64,000 bases of DNA from Tissierella simiarum (GTDB lineage: Bacteria; Bacillota; Clostridia; Tissierellales; Tissierellaceae), in the NCBI RefSeq assembly GCF_018917865.1, contig NZ_JAHLPM010000012.1, positions 1 to 64,000 of the forward strand, in the 5' to 3' direction. The stretch's first letter is position 1. Every line of letters starts with the position of its first letter. Below the pieces are notes generated by a model. That model saw only the letters and a program-made list of their open reading frames with translations, searched no databases and was not told the origin of the DNA. This document shows, in pieces, positions 43,999 through 53,105 of this stretch. A program made the position numbers and the translations under genes.

Positions 43999-46900
43999 GT
44001 GAAAAGGTTTAAAGAATTATCAAACGAACCTGTAAGTGTTAGAGAACAAGAAATCTCTAAGTACTGGCAAGAAATAGACCTACTCCATAAGAGTGTAGAT
44101 ACTAGAGACGAAAAGAAACCCTTCGTATTCTTTGAAGGACCTCCAACAGCTAATGGTAAGCCAGGAATTCACCATGTAATGGCTAGAACATTAAAGGATT
44201 TAACTTGTAGATATAAAACAATGCAAGGATATCAAGTAAAGAGAAAAGCTGGATGGGATACTCATGGACTTCCTGTAGAAATAGAAGTAGAGAAAAAATT
44301 AAATTTAAAAAACAAACATGATATAGAAACTTATGGACTAGAAGCATTTAATAAACAATGTAGAGAGTCAGTATTCCAATATGAAAAGCTATGGAGAGAT
44401 ATGACTGAAAGAATGGCATATCTAATAGATTTAGATAATCCCTATATAACTTTAGACAATGATTATATTGAATCAGTATGGTGGATTTTAGATAAATTCT
44501 ATAAAGAGGGCTTAGTATATGAAGGTCACAAAATTTTACCTTACTGTTCTAGATGTGGAACAGGTCTTGCTTCCCATGAAGTAGCCCAAGGCTATGAAGA
44601 AATAAAAACGGAAACAGTAATAGCTAAGTTTAAACTAAAAGATAAAGATGAATATTTCTTAGCTTGGACTACAACACCTTGGACTTTGCCAAGTAACGTA
44701 TCATTGTCAGTTAATCCAGAAGAAATGTATATTAGGGCAAAATGTGATGATGAAATATATTATTTAAGTAAAACATTAGCAGATCGTGTATTGGGCGAAG
44801 GACAATATGAAATTCTTGAAGAAATGAAAGGTAAGGACTTAGAGTACGTTGAATATGAGCAACTTATGCCTTTCTTAAGTACAGATAAAAAAGCATTTTT
44901 TGTGTTATTAGGAGATTATGTAACTACAGAAGATGGTACAGGAATAGTTCACTCTGCTCCAGCGTTTGGTGAAGAAGATTATGATATATGTATGAAATAT
45001 AATCTTCCAATATTAAAACCTGTAGACGAAGAAGGTAAATTTACAGATACTCCTTGGAAGGGAACTTTTGTAATAGATGCAGACCCTGAAATTATTAAAT
45101 GGTTAAGAGAAAATGGAAAATTATATAAGAAAGAAAGAATGGCTCACAACTATCCACATTGCTGGAGATGTCATACTCCACTTTTATACTACGCTAAACC
45201 AAGTTGGTATATTGAAATTACTAAGCTAAAAGATAAGTTAATTGAAAACAACAATGGAGTTAACTGGTATCCAGATTTTGTTGGAGAAAAGAGATTTGGA
45301 AACTGGTTAGAAAACTTAAATGATTGGGCAATTTCTAGAAGTAGATATTGGGGAACTCCACTACCAATTTGGAGATGTAGTGGTTGTGGTCATATGACTT
45401 CAGTAGGATCAAGGGCTGAATTGGTAGAAAAGGCTGTGGAAGATATTGATATGAATATTGAACTTCATAGACCTTTTGTAGACAATGTTCACTTAAAATG
45501 TGAAAAATGTAATGGTACAATGACTAGGGAAAAAGATGTAATAGATGTTTGGTTTGATAGTGGTGCTATGCCGTTTGCACAACATCATTATCCATTTGAG
45601 AATAAAGATAATTTCGACTTATTATTCCCAGCAGACTTTATCTGTGAAGGTATAGATCAGACAAGAGGATGGTTCTATTCATTACTAGCTATATCAACAT
45701 TTGTGACAGGTAAGTCACCATATAAGAATGTATTGGTAAATGATTTGGTATTAGATAAAGAAGGAAAGAAAATGTCCAAATCAAAAGGTAATACAGTAGA
45801 TCCATTCGATTTATTCGATAGATATGGAGCAGATGTTTTAAGATGGTATATAATCTATGTATCACCACCATGGACACCCACAAAATTTGATGAAGACGGT
45901 CTTAGAGAAGTAGAAAGTAAATTCTTTAGAAGTATAAGAAATGTATATAATTTCTTCTCTTTATATGCTAATACTGATGGAATAGATCCAAGAGAATTCT
46001 TCATCGAATACAATGATAGGCCAGAAATAGATAGATGGATACTTTCAAAATACAACAGCTTGCTTAAAGAAGTAAAAGAAAATATGGATATTTTTGAGTT
46101 AACAAAGGTTGTAAGAGATATTCAAGAATTTGTAATAGAAGATCTATCCAACTGGTATATTAGAAGAAATAGAAGAAGATTCTGGTCAACAGAATTAGAT
46201 GATGATAAAAAAGCAGTATATAATACAACCTATGAAATACTTGTAGGGCTTTGTAAGATAATAGCACCATTTGTACCATTTATTGCAGAAGAACTATATC
46301 AAAACTTAACAGGCAATGAATCAGTACATCTAGACTATTATCCAGAAACTGATGAAGAATTAATAAATAAAGAAATCGAAGAAAAGATGGATTTAGTAAG
46401 AGATTTAGTAGGACTTGGTCGTGCATCACGTGAAACAGTAAAAATAAAAGTACGTCAACCATTAAAAGAAGTACTATTAGATGGAAAGTATGAAGACAAG
46501 ATTAAAGATTTAGTTCCACTAATTATGGAAGAATTAAATGTTAAGGAAGTAGTATTTGAGAAGGATTTATCTCAATTTATGAATTACTCCTTAAAGCCAA
46601 ACTTCAAAGTGGCAGGACCAGTTTTAGGCTCTAAGATCAAAGCCTTTGGTAAAGCTTTAAATGAATTAAATGCCCATGATACAGTAACTAAGCTAGAATC
46701 AGGAGAAAAGCTAGTGCTGAATTTAGATGGAGAAGATATAGAAATAGAAAAGGATTATGTAATGGTTACAATCTCCTCTAAAGAAGGATTTGATGTAGCT
46801 ATGGAAAACAACTTATTTGTTATACTAGATACAACATTAACTCCTGATTTAATCAATGAAGGTTATGCAAGAGAGTTTATATCAAAGGTACAACAAATGA

Positions 46901-47106
46901 GAAAAAATAATGGCTATGAAGTTTTAGACAATATTAAAATCTTCTATGACGGTAGTGATGAAATAAAAGAAGCCGTTGAAGAATTTGATGAATTTATAAA
47001 AGTAGAAACTTTAGCTAAATCTATAGAAAGAGTAACTGATGATTCTCTTGAAAAACAAGATTTAAATGGACAAATGACAGGTATAAGATTAGAAAGAGTA
47101 GAATAG
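43999..47106 (+). CDS. ileS: Isoleucyl-tRNA synthetase, type 2 (eukaryote-like)
   Basis: Charges tRNA-Ile. An ATG at 43990 overlaps the AAAGGATG Shine-Dalgarno, so I favour the in-frame GTG at 43999 (1035 residues). Class I signatures: HIGH as GKPGIHH near residue 55 and KMSKSKGNTVDP near 591; editing domain in between (TTTPWTLPSNVS; GTGIVHSAPAFGEEDY). The length and the C-terminal part (QPLKEVLLDGKYEDKIK) with no terminal zinc finger match IleS2, the form generally resistant to mupirocin. Controlled by the T-box upstream. Confidence 0.94.
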   Translation: MKRFKELSNEPVSVREQEISKYWQEIDLLHKSVDTRDEKKPFVFFEGPPTANGKPGIHHVMARTLKDLTCRYKTMQGYQVKRKAGWDTHGLPVEIEVEKKLNLKNKHDIETYGLEAFNKQCRESVFQYEKLWRDMTERMAYLIDLDNPYITLDNDYIESVWWILDKFYKEGLVYEGHKILPYCSRCGTGLASHEVAQGYEEIKTETVIAKFKLKDKDEYFLAWTTTPWTLPSNVSLSVNPEEMYIRAKCDDEIYYLSKTLADRVLGEGQYEILEEMKGKDLEYVEYEQLMPFLSTDKKAFFVLLGDYVTTEDGTGIVHSAPAFGEEDYDICMKYNLPILKPVDEEGKFTDTPWKGTFVIDADPEIIKWLRENGKLYKKERMAHNYPHCWRCHTPLLYYAKPSWYIEITKLKDKLIENNNGVNWYPDFVGEKRFGNWLENLNDWAISRSRYWGTPLPIWRCSGCGHMTSVGSRAELVEKAVEDIDMNIELHRPFVDNVHLKCEKCNGTMTREKDVIDVWFDSGAMPFAQHHYPFENKDNFDLLFPADFICEGIDQTRGWFYSLLAISTFVTGKSPYKNVLVNDLVLDKEGKKMSKSKGNTVDPFDLFDRYGADVLRWYIIYVSPPWTPTKFDEDGLREVESKFFRSIRNVYNFFSLYANTDGIDPREFFIEYNDRPEIDRWILSKYNSLLKEVKENMDIFELTKVVRDIQEFVIEDLSNWYIRRNRRRFWSTELDDDKKAVYNTTYEILVGLCKIIAPFVPFIAEELYQNLTGNESVHLDYYPETDEELINKEIEEKMDLVRDLVGLGRASRETVKIKVRQPLKEVLLDGKYEDKIKDLVPLIMEELNVKEVVFEKDLSQFMNYSLKPNFKVAGPVLGSKIKAFGKALNELNAHDTVTKLESGEKLVLNLDGEDIEIEKDYVMVTISSKEGFDVAMENNLFVILDTTLTPDLINEGYAREFISKVQQMRKNNGYEVLDNIKIFYDGSDEIKEAVEEFDEFIKVETLAKSIERVTDDSLEKQDLNGQMTGIRLERVE

Positions 47107-47116
47107 AAATGTAGAT

Positions 47117-47148
47117 AAGGTAGATGGCAAAGCTGTCTACCTTTTTTA
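47117..47148 (+). terminator. Terminator after ileS
   Basis: AGGTAGATGGC pairs (two G-U) with GCTGTCTACCT around AAA, followed by T6. Confidence 0.8.
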
Positions 47149-47157
47149 TTGTATAAA

Positions 47158-47455
47158 GAAAACCACTGGCTAAGCTGGTGAGTTCTGAAGAACTTTAGTG
47201 TTGAACAGTTTAACAAAAATACCTCCTTTTGATAAAATAGAATAGGTTTCGCCAGCCAATTCTAAAATCAATGAGGAGGTAATCCGGAATGGATAGTAAT
47301 AGTTTATTACATACGAAGTGGAATTGTAAGTATCATATAGTTTTTTTGCACCAAAGTTCAGAAGAAAAGAGATTCATGGAAAGAAGAGATCAGAAATAGG
47401 TAAAATATTGAGACAGTTATGTGAGTGGAAAGGGGTTCAAATATTCATATAGCTT
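47158..47455 (+). pseudogene. IS200/IS605-family tnpA remnant
   Basis: The left part has the IS200-type regulatory hairpins (CACTGGCTAAGCTGGTG; AGTTCTGAAGAACTT). An ATG at 47289 with GAGGAGGT upstream begins HTKWNCKYHIVF after seven residues, the conserved TnpA start. The frame is then lost in a run of seven T; in another frame it goes on as APKFRRKEIHGKKRSEIGKI and LRQLCEWKGVQI and ends at about 47447. The HUH and tyrosine parts are gone. It is cut by an IS3 fragment. Confidence 0.8.
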
Positions 47456-47509
47456 TATCATTTGTTCTTTGAATTCATTGGTATAGGTTCTTCTTTCTCT
47501 TTTAGTCAT
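47449..47509 (-). pseudogene. IS3-family orfA fragment
   Basis: Read on the minus strand from ATG at 47509, the first 20 codons are MTKRERRTYTNEFKEQMIKL, the N-terminus of an IS3-type helix-turn-helix OrfA. The rest is missing, and the IS200 remnant starts directly beyond. From 47510 to 47886 I see no gene, only an ATCACC/GGTGAT hairpin near 47766-47786. Confidence 0.7.
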
Positions 47510-47887
47510 ATAAATGATTCTCCTCTTTATTTATTATCATTAGTTTATATGACATTAATTTAGTTGTTTAGTTTATTATAGTCTATCCAATCGGTGATGG
47601 TGTAAGATTGTATACAGCTAAGGTTGATTAAGATGCCCCTATTCTACACTTGTAAGCAATCAAAATATGTAGTATACTAATATAGTTAGATTAATATTTG
47701 GAAAGTAGTTAAAGTATAATACAATAATTTTTATAATAATCTTATCGTTATTTTAAAGTTATGATGGTGATAATTCTCATAATCACCACTTGCCTTGTAC
47801 TTATAGCCCCTAAAAGGTATCGATTTTATCAATCTTGAATTCTCAACATGGATTATTTAAATAGATATACGACCAATTAATTACTAA

Positions 47888-47917
47888 CTAACATACAATT
47901 TATATGTTGGTTTTTTT
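47888..47917 (+). terminator. Terminator-like hairpin in the leader of the DUF2179 gene
   Basis: CTAACATA (47888-47895) pairs with TATGTTGG (47903-47910), followed by T7, only 32 bases before the start codon. It may be an attenuator. I do not recognise a riboswitch aptamer in the roughly 200 bases upstream. Confidence 0.5.
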
Positions 47918-47948
47918 ATGATGGAAAAAATTAAAAGGAGGTGTCGTA

Positions 47949-48488
47949 ATGACAGCGAATGTTATATTTGCACTTATGGGTTTGTTTTTAGTAACTGCTT
48001 TTACAAATGTTTTAGCAACTTTAAAAACAATATTAATGTCTAAAAAAATTATGAATCCAGTTTATTTATTAGTTTTCGTAGATGCCATGATTTTTGCAAC
48101 TATTGTTAGCAAAGTCACTAGTTCGGATGGGATTCAATTTACTATATCATATGCCTTAGGCAGAACTGCTGGTGTTTTTATAGGTGGTAAAATTGAAGAT
48201 AGGTTAGCCCTTGGTATTTTAGAAGTAGATTTATTTTTAAATGATAAAAATAAGGTTATGGAAATAGCAAAGAGACTTAGAGAAACAGGATATACAGTTA
48301 ATAATTTTCTTGTTGGAGGAAATAATGAGGAAAAAAGATATCAAATTGAAGTTATTATCAAGAGAAAAGAATTCAAAATACTAGAGGATATCATAGAAGA
48401 ATTTGGTGTAGTAAATCCAACTTTAAAAGTTAAAACTGTAAGTAAAGTGGACGGCAAAATTACAACTACAAGATTTAAAGAAGCTTAG
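47949..48488 (+). CDS. UPF0316 membrane protein (DUF5698-DUF2179)
   Basis: A 179-residue protein with three hydrophobic segments in the first 90 residues (VIFALMGLFLVTAFTNVLAT; NPVYLLVFVDAMIFATIVS; a shorter third near GRTAGVFIGG) and a C-terminal DUF2179 domain (MEIAKRLRETGYTVNNFLV; YQIEVIIKRKEFKILEDII). The family, UPF0316, has no established function; DUF2179 domains occur in YitT-type membrane proteins. RBS AAAGGAGG precedes the ATG. A terminator-like hairpin in the leader suggests control. It stands alone between mobile-element remnants. Confidence 0.85.
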   Translation: MTANVIFALMGLFLVTAFTNVLATLKTILMSKKIMNPVYLLVFVDAMIFATIVSKVTSSDGIQFTISYALGRTAGVFIGGKIEDRLALGILEVDLFLNDKNKVMEIAKRLRETGYTVNNFLVGGNNEEKRYQIEVIIKRKEFKILEDIIEEFGVVNPTLKVKTVSKVDGKITTTRFKEA

Positions 48489-48512
48489 AAAGATTTGTTT
48501 ATAATGTTGAGT

Positions 48513-48605
48513 AAAAAAAGTGGACAGTATAAATAATAAAAGCAACTTAAGCAGCAAGATCTCGATATTCCATCGTGCTTAGAGAATGTAAATATCTTTG
48601 TGCTT
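48513..48605 (-). pseudogene. Short transposase C-terminus remnant with terminal-repeat-like end
   Basis: On the minus strand about 20 codons read RYLHSLSTMEYRDLAA and stop, like the end of an IS3-type OrfB, next to AAAAAAAGTGGACAG (48513-48527), an IS3-like terminal repeat. Upstream codons are interrupted by stops. The remaining bases 48606-48866 show no gene. Confidence 0.4.
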
Positions 48606-48866
48606 TAGAGAGAATTAATCATCTCTAATCTGACAAGAAATATTAAGCTGGATAAAACTTACAATTAAATATCTTGATTTTATCTTTGCCAAGACTGTTT
48701 TAGTTTATGCATTAAATTGAATAGTTTTGGCAATAATTTTATATAAGTGATATTATGACTTTTTATAAATATAAATCTAATTTATATTTATAAAAATGTT
48801 GCTATTATTTACAGGAATTATGAGTCCTCATTAACATTATAGTCTATTTAAAGCCTCATAATCCCT

Positions 48867-50208
48867 GGTGTAGAAGGCTCTCATATGTTTAATGCTATAT
48901 TAAAGATATGGCTCTATTCTTCCATCAAAGAATATAATTAATTGGTTTAAAATTAAATCCCAATTCTTATATCTATGAGTCCATTTCTTTACAGCATTTT
49001 GGCTTGCTAGATAGAGTATCTTTTCTAAAGCTTGATCTGATGGGAACATGGTCTTAGTTTTAGTTACTTTTCTTAGTTGCCTATGGAAGCCTTCTATGAT
49101 GTTTATGGTGTACATTATAGCTCTAATCTCTAAAGGATACTTGAAGAATGGGGATAATACATCCCAGTTCATTTCCCAGCTTTTGATGGCATAGGGATAT
49201 TTATTGCCCCATTTTTCATCAAGCTCCGTTAAATTTTCGATTGCTTCCTCCTCATTTATTGCTTTATATACTGATTTAAAATCATTTGCAAACTCTCTTA
49301 AATCCTTGTAACTGACATACTTAAATGAGTTTCTCAGTTGATGTATTACACATCTTTGTATCTCAGCTTTAGGATATGCTGCAAGTATTGCTTCTTTTAA
49401 TCCGGTTAATCCATCTACACTAAATATTAATACATCTTCTAGACCTCTATTTTTCAGGTCATTTAGAACACCTAACCAAAACTTAGATGATTCATTTTCA
49501 CCTATCCAAATTCCTAAAACATCTTTAAATCCATCTAAATCTACACCTAGCACTACATATGCTGCTTTATTTTTAATCTGTCCATCTTCTCTAACTTTGT
49601 AATGTATTGCATCCATAAAAACAAATGGATATATGGGGGCTAAAGGTCTATTTTGCCATTCCTTTATATGAGGAATTATGTTATCTGTCATTTTGCTTAC
49701 CATTTCCGCTGATAATTCTATTCCATATATATCTTTTATCTGTTCATGAATATCTCTAGTTGACATACCCCTTCCATAAAGGGCAATTACCTTTTCTTCT
49801 ATGCCTGATATATCTCTTTTGTTTTTAGGTACTACGACTGGCTCAAACTCTCCATTTCTGTCTCTTGGTACTTCTAGTGGGATTTCTCCAAATTGAGTTT
49901 TTACAGTTTTTTGAGTGTAGCCATTCCACCTATTATCTGTCTGTTTATTCTTTTTATCTCCCTTAGAATATCCTAATTCTGCTTCGAGCTCTGTTTCTAA
50001 CATCTCTTGAAGAGCATCCTTAAACATATCTTTTAGATATGAATGAAGATCTCCTGCTGTTTTTAAATTTCCATCATTAATCATATTTCTTAAAACTTCT
50101 TTTGGTAATGTTGACATTAAAAATTCTCCTTTCTGGTTTAAATCCTATTTTGATTCTTGCCAGAAAAGAGAATTCTATTTCGCAAAAGCACAGATTATTT
50201 TACACTAC
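48867..50208 (-). mobile_element. IS256-family insertion sequence, apparently complete
   Basis: About 1.34 kb, the normal size. Imperfect terminal repeats begin GGTGTAGAAGGCTCTCA at 48867 and, on the other strand, GGTAGTGTAAAATAATCTG ending at 50209; 10 of 16 aligned bases agree. I see no clear 8-9 bp target duplication in the flanks, so the insertion may be old or rearranged. Confidence 0.75.
48900..50117 (-). CDS. IS256-family transposase
   Basis: A 405-residue mutator-type DDE transposase with no interruption. N-terminal MFKDALQEMLETELEAELGY near residue 32; catalytic residues in YPFVFMDAIHYKVRED (first Asp near 169), LIFSVDGLTGLKEAI (second Asp near 234) and YTINIIEGFHRQLRKV (Glu near 341); the C/D(2)H motif is CVIHQLRNS near 258. 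RBS GAAAGGAG lies upstream on the minus strand. Intact frame and ends mean it could be active. Confidence 0.95.
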   Translation of the reverse strand: MSTLPKEVLRNMINDGNLKTAGDLHSYLKDMFKDALQEMLETELEAELGYSKGDKKNKQTDNRWNGYTQKTVKTQFGEIPLEVPRDRNGEFEPVVVPKNKRDISGIEEKVIALYGRGMSTRDIHEQIKDIYGIELSAEMVSKMTDNIIPHIKEWQNRPLAPIYPFVFMDAIHYKVREDGQIKNKAAYVVLGVDLDGFKDVLGIWIGENESSKFWLGVLNDLKNRGLEDVLIFSVDGLTGLKEAILAAYPKAEIQRCVIHQLRNSFKYVSYKDLREFANDFKSVYKAINEEEAIENLTELDEKWGNKYPYAIKSWEMNWDVLSPFFKYPLEIRAIMYTINIIEGFHRQLRKVTKTKTMFPSDQALEKILYLASQNAVKKWTHRYKNWDLILNQLIIFFDGRIEPYL

Positions 50209-50215
50209 CCGTGCT

Positions 50216-51052
50216 TGCTTAGGCTGTTTAATCTTTTTTGTAATCTTCTATTTAGGTATAATATAGCGCTTAAATAAGCTTTCTTTCAATACCCATATTT
50301 AAACTCTTTCACATTAGTTACCCACTTCTCATTTGGTTTTAATGCTGTAAATTCTCGATTTAAGATGTTTTCTACAACAAATTGTGGTGTTGACTTTACA
50401 TATCTTTTCTTCTTTTCACGTATTACTGATTTTAACCCAACTACTCTCATTAATTGATTAACCTCTTATGATTGTAATTTTTCTTTAATTTATGGTTTAT
50501 GTTCATGGTCATTTTTCTATAACCATAGATCCCACCTGCTTTTTCGTAAATATTAATTATTTCTTTTATTAAAACTTCATTTTCTTTTTCACAATCTGTT
50601 CTTTCTCTTCTTAACCATTTGTAATATGATGAATGTGCTATTTTAGCAACTTTACATAGTAGTGAAATGGAATATTTATCTTCTTCATGAAGTTTTTCTA
50701 TTGCTAAATATTTATTTTCTTGTCTTATTCGGATTAATATCTCCTCCTTCTAGTTCCTGTAACTTTTTTAAGAATGTATTTTCTGCTCTTAATCTTCCAT
50801 TGTCTTTTTCTAATTTTTTCATTTCAACCCTAATTTTATCTTCTTCCGTTAACTCTGAATAACTTTTTTATGACTTCTTCCATCTGTTAACACATCTTCA
50901 TCACCTAATTCAAATTTCTTAACCTATTGGTACACTTGGGGATAGGATACACTATATATTTCAGCTGTCATTTGATAATTATGTTCATCTTCAATACAAT
51001 ATATAGTTATTTCAAGTTTTTCTTCTAGTATTGTTTTTCTTCCTTTAGTCAT
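50216..51052 (-). pseudogene. Decayed IS3-family (IS150-like) orfA/orfB
   Basis: From ATG at 51052 on the minus strand OrfA reads MTKGRKTILEEKLEITIYCI, then YSVSYPQVYQ followed by a stop and VKKFELGDEDVLTDGR, with further breaks. OrfB starts near 50740 (IRQENKYLAIEKLHEEDKYS; KVAKIAHSSYYKWLRRERTD; GGIYGYRKMTMNINHKL) and continues in shifted frames (NEKWVTNVKEFKYG) until it meets the IS256 end near 50210. The DDE core is incomplete. 51053-51205 holds no gene. Confidence 0.8.
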
Positions 51053-51205
51053 AATATCAGAGGGATGTCTACCTTGTTTTATATATGTAAATTAACGGTA
51101 TTTATTGAGAAAAGAAGGAATTTAGGAAAAATTGTAGAATAGCGTATGGTAAGAATTAGTAAAAGGAATGATTGACTTATAAATAAAGATATATGGGGAG
51201 GGATA

Positions 51206-52261
51206 ATTAATACTGAAAAACTTTATATTAAGTTTGATTATGATGAAGAAAAAATTAAAAGAATAAGGGCAATAGATGGAAGAAGGTGGGAACCTGCCGA
51301 AAAGTATTGGACTATTCCATATACTGAAGAAAACATTCATAAAATAATAGAGAGCTTTGATTCTAATATTATTAATTTCCATGAATCAATTAAATTGTCT
51401 AATAAGGCTATTGATTTAGAAAAGATGTCAAATAAAATAGAAAAAGAAATAGATGAACACTTGAAACTTAAAGGGTATAGTAAAAAAACTATTAAATCTT
51501 ATAGGAATAATATTAAAAGATTTCTAAATCATCTTGATAAATCTCCTGAAGAGATAACAAATAAGGATATTAAAGAGTATATGCTTTTTATTTTAGAAGA
51601 ATAGGAAAGTTCTCATTCTTATGCTAATCAAACCTTAAGCGCAATTAATATATATTTTAAAGAAATCTTAAATAGAAATGATATAGTATATAATTTACCT
51701 AGACCTAAAAAGGAAAATAAATTACCAGAGATATTAAGTAAAGAAGAAGTAGCAAAGATATTAAACAATATTCAAAATATTAAGCATAAGGCAATATTGT
51801 ATTTAGTATATTCTTCGGGGCTAAGAGTTGGAGAAGTAGTTAGGTTAAAAGTAAGTGATCTTGATGAAGATAGAATGTTAGTACATGTAGTACAAGGGAG
51901 AGGAAGCAAAGACAGATAGACACTATTATCTCAAGTAGCATTAGATATAGTAAAAAAACATAAAGAAATTGAAGGATCTGAAGATTGGCTATTCCCAGGT
52001 GGAAAGAAGAATAGCTTTTTAACAGAAAGGTCAGTACAAAAAGTTTTTCAGGTTGCATGTGATAAAGCTAATATAAAGAGGAATGTATCAGTTTATACAT
52101 TAAGACATTCCTTTGCTACACATTTACTAGAAAGTGGCACAGATATTAGATATATCCAAAAGTTATTGGGGCATAGTAGTTCAAAAACTACTGAAATATA
52201 TACTCATGTATCAAAGAATAGTATTAGAAAGATACGTAGTCCTCTAGATGATATATTTTAG
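51206..52261 (+). pseudogene. Integron-integrase/XerD-like tyrosine recombinase, inactivated
   Basis: One frame runs from 51206 to the stop at 52259-52261, broken only by TAG at 51602-51604 and 51917-51919. The start position is ATT (51206) 3 bases after GGGGAGGG, so the ATG seems mutated. Translation: an N-terminal HARP-like module (KFDYDEEKIKRIRAIDGRRW), a SAM-like core-binding domain (GYSKKTIKSYRNNIKRFLNH), and a catalytic domain with all residues visible: [50 protein letters not shown]. The end [10 protein letters not shown] resembles the RSPLD tail of IntI. The roughly 20-residue IntI-specific insertion before the LRHS box is not present. It lies immediately upstream of the cassette array, in the same orientation. 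Confidence 0.85.
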
Positions 52262-52319
52262 CGGAAATGATTTATTTGGGGAGGTGGTTGATGGAGAATG
52301 AACTATTATAGTATAATTT

Positions 52320-52360
52320 TCCCGAACATGAGGTTCGGGAATGCAGGAGTTAGAAGACAT
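52320..52360 (+). repeat. Candidate attI-like site / first cassette boundary
   Basis: A hairpin CCCGAAC (52321-52327) with GTTCGGG (52333-52339) is followed by GTTAGAA (52349-52355), a GTTRRRY-type core. It is 88 bases after the recombinase stop and before the first cassette gene, where an attI would lie. The sequence after the core matches the start of other cassettes. Confidence 0.45.
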
Positions 52361-52430
52361 GGCGATTTCGGGGCAGTTCTCTGGGGGGTGTTGATGAAAA
52401 CAAGATATTGCATAACAGTAGATTTATGTG
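52349..52430 (+). repeat. Conserved cassette leader, copy 1
   Basis: GTTAGAAGACATGGCGATTTC and the following bases to GATTTATGTG match, with differences, the start of the S41 cassette (60174-60258) and, more briefly, those at 55039 and 63088. An open frame across it (52298-52519) has no good RBS and is not considered a gene. Confidence 0.55.
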
Positions 52431-52497
52431 CAGTAAAAAAGTCAAAGGTTAGAAGGAATTGTATATTTAAAGATAATCTTAGAGGAGGTAGATTGTT

Positions 52498-52770
52498 ATG
52501 GATATTGGTAGAATATTAATTTTCTTTCCTGCAATGATATTCTTTTTTTATTCGTTTTGGAAACATAAAAAAGATTTCTATTTATTGTGTGGGATTGCGT
52601 GTTGGTTGAGCGTATTTTATATTGGAAAGCATAATTTGCATCAAGTCTTTCAAGATTCTACAAAAGCAACTATAAATAGCATCTCTAAATTTTTTCTAAT
52701 CTTAGTATTTACATTATATTTTATAAAATCATTTAAAGAAATCAAAGAAATCAAAGAAATCAAGAAATAA
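52498..52770 (+). CDS. Small membrane protein (cassette 1)
   Basis: A 90-residue protein with three hydrophobic segments (residues about 4-20, 27-43, 60-79) and a basic tail of KEIKEIKEIKK encoded by three repeats of a 9-base unit. AGAGGAGGT lies 8 bases before the ATG. I do not recognise the family. It is the first gene of the array and is followed by an attC-like site 81 bases after its stop. Confidence 0.7.
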   Translation: MDIGRILIFFPAMIFFFYSFWKHKKDFYLLCGIACWLSVFYIGKHNLHQVFQDSTKATINSISKFFLILVFTLYFIKSFKEIKEIKEIKK

Positions 52771-52851
52771 AATATATAGGTAAAAACATAGTGTTAAGAC
52801 ACATAATTTATATTATGCGAAGAATCGTTGGGGAAAAGACATCGCCACATC

Positions 52852-52996
52852 TTCTAACAATGTATTTGCACAAGGGTGCACGAGGGCACAATCTTAGGGT
52901 AATGTGCACCACATTCCTTCACCGGGTGTGACCACCGCCAAGGAGAATGCGCTGTGGGTCCGGTTCAGGGACGTCGCAAATACGTAGACGTTAATT
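52852..52996 (+). repeat. attC-like site A
   Basis: Left box TTCTAAC (52852), left arm GTATTTGC (52862-52869), right arm GCAAATAC (52976-52983), right core GTTAATT (52990-52996). Arms are an 8-bp perfect match. The interior has GGTGCAC/GTGCACC and ATTCCTT/AAGGAGAAT pairings. About 145 bp and visibly more GC-rich than the genes. Confidence 0.85.
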
Positions 52997-53105
52997 GAAA
53001 TCCTATTGAAAGTGAGTTTAGATTTGAAAAATTTAAATAAGAAATTAACATGACGATAGTTGTAAAATACGCAATTTTAAAAAACTAGCGAAGGTGAGCT
53101 TGTAT

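Noticed and set aside
51206-52261. Amber (TAG) read-through or pyrrolysine use in the recombinase gene
   Set aside because: Only TAG interrupts the frame, which is tempting, but the start codon is also lost (ATT) and many normal genes in the window end in TAG. Decay is the simpler reading.
51206-52261. Calling the recombinase a true IntI
   Set aside because: The characteristic extra segment between the second patch and the LRHS box is not seen; the stretch from WLFPGG to the LRHS box has XerD-like length.
52298-52519. Open frame of 73 codons before the first cassette gene
   Set aside because: No Shine-Dalgarno, and it runs through the attI-like hairpin and the conserved cassette leader.
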